A DNA stretch of 64,000 nucleotides, taken from Marinobacter mobilis. Its GTDB lineage: Bacteria > Pseudomonadota > Gammaproteobacteria > Pseudomonadales > Oleiphilaceae. The translations under genes and the position numbers were made by a program. Location of the stretch: positions 62,001 to 126,000 of the forward strand of contig NZ_FNNE01000010.1 in the NCBI RefSeq assembly GCF_900106945.1. Direction: 5' to 3'. This document shows positions 60,834-64,000 of this stretch, piece by piece. Each line of letters begins with the position of its first letter. Position 1 is the stretch's first letter. A model generated the notes under the pieces. That model was not told where the DNA came from and did not search any database. It saw only the letters and a list, made by a program, of their open reading frames with translations.

Positions 60834-62425
60834 GCGGTCACCGGTTGTTCAGGGGTATTGTCGTTGAGGGTTTGAGGGCTCAGGGGCAACTGCAGGATGA
60901 ACGTGCTCCCCCGGTCAGGTTCCGAGTCTACCGACACCGTCCCCCCCAACACCGAGGTGACCAGGTTATAGACAATATGCAGCCCCAGGCCGCTGCCCCC
61001 CTGGCCGAGCCGGGTGGTAAAGAAAGGGTCGAAAATCTTGTTCACAATTGCCTCCGGCATTCCCGTGCCATTGTCCGTAACCCGCAAGGTGACCTGCTCG
61101 GCCGTGGCCATACGCGCGGTAATGTCCCAGGTGCCGTCGGTATCACTGGACTCAAACGCATGAACCATGGAATTGTTGAACAGGTTAGACACCACCTGAC
61201 AGAGCGGGCCCGGAAAGCTGTCCATTTCTATGTCATCCGGAATGTCGACATGGATGGTGACCGGCCGGTGTTTGATGGTAGGCCGCAACGTGGTCAGCAG
61301 GTCCTCCATGGTGTCACTGAGGTTAAACCGCCGGCGCTTTGAGCTGGTTTGATCAACAGCGACGTGCTTGAAACTCTCCACCAGATCCGAAGCTCGCGTC
61401 AGGTTACGGGTTATCAGTTCCGTTGCCAGAATCGAATCTGACACGTACTTTTCCAAGATCGACTTTTTTAGCCCCTGCGCCAGTGCCCGGCTGAATTCCT
61501 GTGCCTTCTGATCGAAGGTCGTGGCCACTGTGAGGGCGTTACCAACCGGGGTATTCAGCTCGTGGGCTACCGCAGCGACAATGCCGCCCAGACTGGCCAG
61601 TTTCTCGGATTGCACCAAGTTCACTTGCGACACCCTGAGTTGCTCCAGGGTCTCTACAAGATTGCGGTTGAGCTGCTCCACCTGCAGTCGGCTTTCGTTC
61701 GACTCGGCAATCCGGTTCCGGATCGCTTCCCGCATTCGCTCCATCTGATGGCCGAGAACACCGATTTCATCCCGTCTGTTGTCGACAATCGGCACACTAT
61801 AGTCGCCTTTGGCGATCTTGCGGCTGCGTTGTATCAGGCCTTGAAGCCGGCGGCTGATTCTTAGCAATCCCCAGATGGCCAACGTACTGATCAGGATTAC
61901 GATCAAGCCGAGACCAAGGAGACTCCGGCCCAGGAATCTCTGAAATACCGACTGGGAGGCCTGGCGAATGCTGTTGAGTGACACGCCGTAATGTAAGAGG
62001 CCGACGTTGTCGCCTTCCAGCAGGATGGGAATGGAAACGTGATACTGATCCAGGGACAGCAATTCCGGCGTCATCGGGAGATTCGCGGCGACCGTCGCCA
62101 GCACCGGCGTTTCCGGCGTCTTGGCGATGAGCTCACCCTGTTCATCGGTCAGGGCAAGATAATCAATGCCATCGACATCAGACCCGATGAATTCGTTCAA
62201 AAACGGAGCAAGCTGCTGCACCGAGTTGCCAATCCCCAGGTGCACAGAAATCCCCAGGTTCAGTGTCTGGGAGTAGGTAGTGACCGACTGCACCAGGTTT
62301 TCCACCTGCACCTGTTCAAACACTTGCTTGGTATGAACCACCAACAACCAGAACAGGAGTAACAGAGGCGCCGTCAGCAGCAGCAAGACCTGGGTACGGA
62401 TCGAACGATACCAGGGCACCGGCAT
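60830..62425 (-). CDS. Membrane sensor histidine kinase
   Basis: A 531-residue kinase: helix at about 10-30, periplasmic sensor domain of about 130 residues, second helix near 170-190, HAMP (about 190-245), coiled coil, HisKA with Ala-His-Glu-Leu-Asn-Thr-Pro near 290, and an ATPase domain with Asp-Asn-Gly-Thr-Gly-Met-Pro near 450 and Gly-Ser-Gly-Leu-Gly-Leu-His near 480. The Leu-Asn-Thr-Pro phospho-site is typical of HK4-type kinases. It starts three bases after the GGDEF-EAL gene; no separate response regulator is visible. Confidence 0.9.
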   Translation of the reverse strand: MPVPWYRSIRTQVLLLLTAPLLLLFWLLVVHTKQVFEQVQVENLVQSVTTYSQTLNLGISVHLGIGNSVQQLAPFLNEFIGSDVDGIDYLALTDEQGELIAKTPETPVLATVAANLPMTPELLSLDQYHVSIPILLEGDNVGLLHYGVSLNSIRQASQSVFQRFLGRSLLGLGLIVILISTLAIWGLLRISRRLQGLIQRSRKIAKGDYSVPIVDNRRDEIGVLGHQMERMREAIRNRIAESNESRLQVEQLNRNLVETLEQLRVSQVNLVQSEKLASLGGIVAAVAHELNTPVGNALTVATTFDQKAQEFSRALAQGLKKSILEKYVSDSILATELITRNLTRASDLVESFKHVAVDQTSSKRRRFNLSDTMEDLLTTLRPTIKHRPVTIHVDIPDDIEMDSFPGPLCQVVSNLFNNSMVHAFESSDTDGTWDITARMATAEQVTLRVTDNGTGMPEAIVNKIFDPFFTTRLGQGGSGLGLHIVYNLVTSVLGGTVSVDSEPDRGSTFILQLPLSPQTLNDNTPEQPVTA

Positions 62426-62427
62426 GA

Positions 62428-64000
62428 TTACGCGCGCCCTTGCAGCAATTCGCGGACCTCGGCCATGGGCATTGGACGGGCAAACAGATAGCCCTGGAAG
62501 CTGTTGATGCGCAGTTCCCGTAGCAGGCGAGCTTCTGCTTCTTCTTCGATACCCTCGGCCACCACGTCCAACCCCAGCGATGCGCTCAGGTCCAGAATCG
62601 ATCTCACGATGGCAACGCCAGCGGGTTCCTTGATCTTCTGGATAAACGATCGGTCCAGCTTGAGCTGATCCACCGGCAATCGCGCCAGGTAGGAGAGAGA
62701 TGAATAGCCGGTACCAAAATCGTCCAGAGAGATGCTGACGCCGGACGCTTTCAATCGGCCGAGCAATTCAATGGCACCTTCGATGCCGCCAACAATCGCC
62801 GCCGACTCGGTTATTTCGAAGATCAAACTGGAAACCGGGACACCATAACGCTCCGCACAGGCCGTAAAACGGTCGACAATGGACAGGTCATGCAGTTGCG
62901 CACCGGAGATATTGATCGCCACAGGACCGGCCTGGGGAACATGGGCAATCAGGTCTGCATATTCCCGGAGCACCCTCTCCAACACCCACTGAAACAGATC
63001 GTTGCCCAAACCGGCGGTTTCAGCCAACGGGACAAATTCCGCCGGGGACACCCAGTGACCATCGGGATGGGGCCAGCGAACCAACGCCTCCATGCCGCAA
63101 TAGCATTCCCCCGCAAGGTCCCATTTGGGCTGATAATGCATGGTCAGCTGATCATCACGGATCGCAATCACCAGATCCCGCAGTAGTTGGATGTTGCGGC
63201 GCCCATTTTCCAGCGCCGCCATCGGGTAGTGCTTGAGCCCGCGACGGTTATGTCGCTTGGCATCTTTCATAAACAGGTGAGCAGCGCCCAATAGCTGGGC
63301 GCCATTCAACCCCATCTCATCGAGATCCACGGTGATCGCCGTGGCCATGATGTGCACATTAAACCCGGTGAACGCTACTTCCTGGTTGAGTACCGACTCC
63401 ACCACCGTTTTATCAACGGCTCCGGGAATCACCGCCGCAAAGGTGTCATCCCCCAGGTGAGCAAAGAACTTACTGATGTCGCGCAGGCTGCCCTGTAGCT
63501 TGCTCGCATACTGCCGGATCAGTTTGGCGCATTTGGCCTGGCCCAGTGTTTCCAGAACGCTGTTGAAATAATCGATATTGATCAGCAACAGGCGATGGTC
63601 AAACAGCTGCCGTCGCTGGCCATCCAGCCATTGTTCAAAACTATTGCGATTGGGCAGCAGGGTGGTCGGGTCAAAGAACGCCTGCTGATTCAGGCGGTCA
63701 ATGAGTGTCATATTGTCCGCCATCAGACCAATGTTCTGGCAGAACAGCTGCAACAGGTCTTTCTCCTCAGCCGTCACCGCTTGCCGGCATTCGACATACA
63801 CCACCAATGAAAAATGCTGACCGCGACAGATCAGTGCCGTGCCTTCGGCGCCGAAATAATGTTGATTGCTTTTGATGACCCGGTCGATCAACTGCCGCTG
63901 AAGCAGAGAGGATATTTCCTGTACCGATCGCGCAATCAGTCCCTCAAAGCGCCCGGTCGCCGCTACGATGCTCTGATCATTCAGCTCAAACGGCTCTGCG
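62428..64000 (-). CDS. GGDEF-EAL protein, 5' end outside the window
   Basis: The frame is open to the right edge of the window, so the N-terminus is missing (524 residues visible). The visible part starts with a linker/sensor region of about 130 residues resembling those of DUF3369-type response regulators, then a GGDEF domain whose active site is degenerate (Leu-Gly-Asp-Asp-Thr-Phe), then an EAL domain with Glu-Ala-Leu-Val-Arg-Trp and Asp-Asp-Phe-Gly-Thr-Gly-Tyr-Ser-Ser intact. It is probably a cyclic di-GMP phosphodiesterase, not a cyclase. A receiver domain upstream, making it the partner of the next kinase, is possible but not visible. Confidence 0.85.
   Translation of the reverse strand, partial: AEPFELNDQSIVAATGRFEGLIARSVQEISSLLQRQLIDRVIKSNQHYFGAEGTALICRGQHFSLVVYVECRQAVTAEEKDLLQLFCQNIGLMADNMTLIDRLNQQAFFDPTTLLPNRNSFEQWLDGQRRQLFDHRLLLINIDYFNSVLETLGQAKCAKLIRQYASKLQGSLRDISKFFAHLGDDTFAAVIPGAVDKTVVESVLNQEVAFTGFNVHIMATAITVDLDEMGLNGAQLLGAAHLFMKDAKRHNRRGLKHYPMAALENGRRNIQLLRDLVIAIRDDQLTMHYQPKWDLAGECYCGMEALVRWPHPDGHWVSPAEFVPLAETAGLGNDLFQWVLERVLREYADLIAHVPQAGPVAINISGAQLHDLSIVDRFTACAERYGVPVSSLIFEITESAAIVGGIEGAIELLGRLKASGVSISLDDFGTGYSSLSYLARLPVDQLKLDRSFIQKIKEPAGVAIVRSILDLSASLGLDVVAEGIEEEAEARLLRELRINSFQGYLFARPMPMAEVRELLQGRA

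Noticed and set aside
1..64000. tRNA or rRNA genes, CRISPR arrays, insertion sequences, prophage or integrase genes
   Set aside because: None could be supported; repeats found are short hairpins or single operators.

Overview
The window is a chromosomal segment of a marine, salt-tolerant gammaproteobacterium, most like Marinobacter. The evidence is a wax ester synthase/DGAT, ectoine genes, an assimilatory nitrate system of the Klebsiella/Pseudomonas type, a lone Hcp, and the overall coding style. No tRNA, rRNA, CRISPR array, insertion sequence or phage gene was seen. Genes are dense and many are translationally coupled.

Layout. 1-2.5 kb: end of a small lipoprotein gene, a TPR protein and a HupE/UreJ-like membrane protein. 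2.6-9.3 kb: an unknown gene, an amidase, a lytic transglycosylase, a TauE/SafE permease and a Fur-box-preceded exbB-exbD-exbD-tonB operon. 9.4-10.8 kb: an orphan hcp behind a sigma-54-type promoter and a putative zinc peptidase. 10.8-23.8 kb: nitrate assimilation (nasA divergent from nasTS, then nrtABC, then nasC-nirB-nirD). 23.9-28.5 kb: a molybdopterin oxidoreductase, a TetR repressor and a wax ester synthase. 28.6-36 kb: TM2 protein, AraC regulator, metal-dependent hydrolase, glutamine amidotransferase with a diguanylate cyclase, SDR, NfeD/SPFH pair. 36-41.8 kb: yfbR, a DUF748 giant, pdxH, a phosphopantetheinyl transferase and tag. 42-45.4 kb: ectA-ectB-ask, with ectC missing. 45.5-56.9 kb: an island of eleven genes plus an ECF sigma/anti-sigma pair. 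56.9-64 kb: PEBP protein, NADH dehydrogenase II and an EAL / histidine kinase / outer-membrane / periplasmic-protein operon.

How the parts work together. In the nitrate region NasS (nitrate sensor) and NasT (ANTAR antiterminator) should control nasA, nrtABC and nasC-nirBD. Each of the three units has an intrinsic terminator in its leader, and each terminator's 5' arm overlaps a small hairpin with a six-base loop of the form A-x-x-G-x-x, the known ANTAR target. Two of the three leaders also follow sigma-54-type -24/-12 elements.

The most promising novelty is the 45.5-56.9 kb island. Four transcription units on the minus strand (VTT-disulfide reductase/radical SAM/symporter/phosphoesterase-like; a Cys-rich NPC-repeat cytochrome plus a His-rich protein; a DUF3179 protein; arsM-arsC-nrtS) each start behind the same element, TGTAAC or TGTAAT, 16 bases, TGTC. 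This looks like the promoter of the ECF sigma factor encoded in the middle of the island. The island would then be one regulon built around thiol, metal or arsenic chemistry. Its true inducer and product are unknown.
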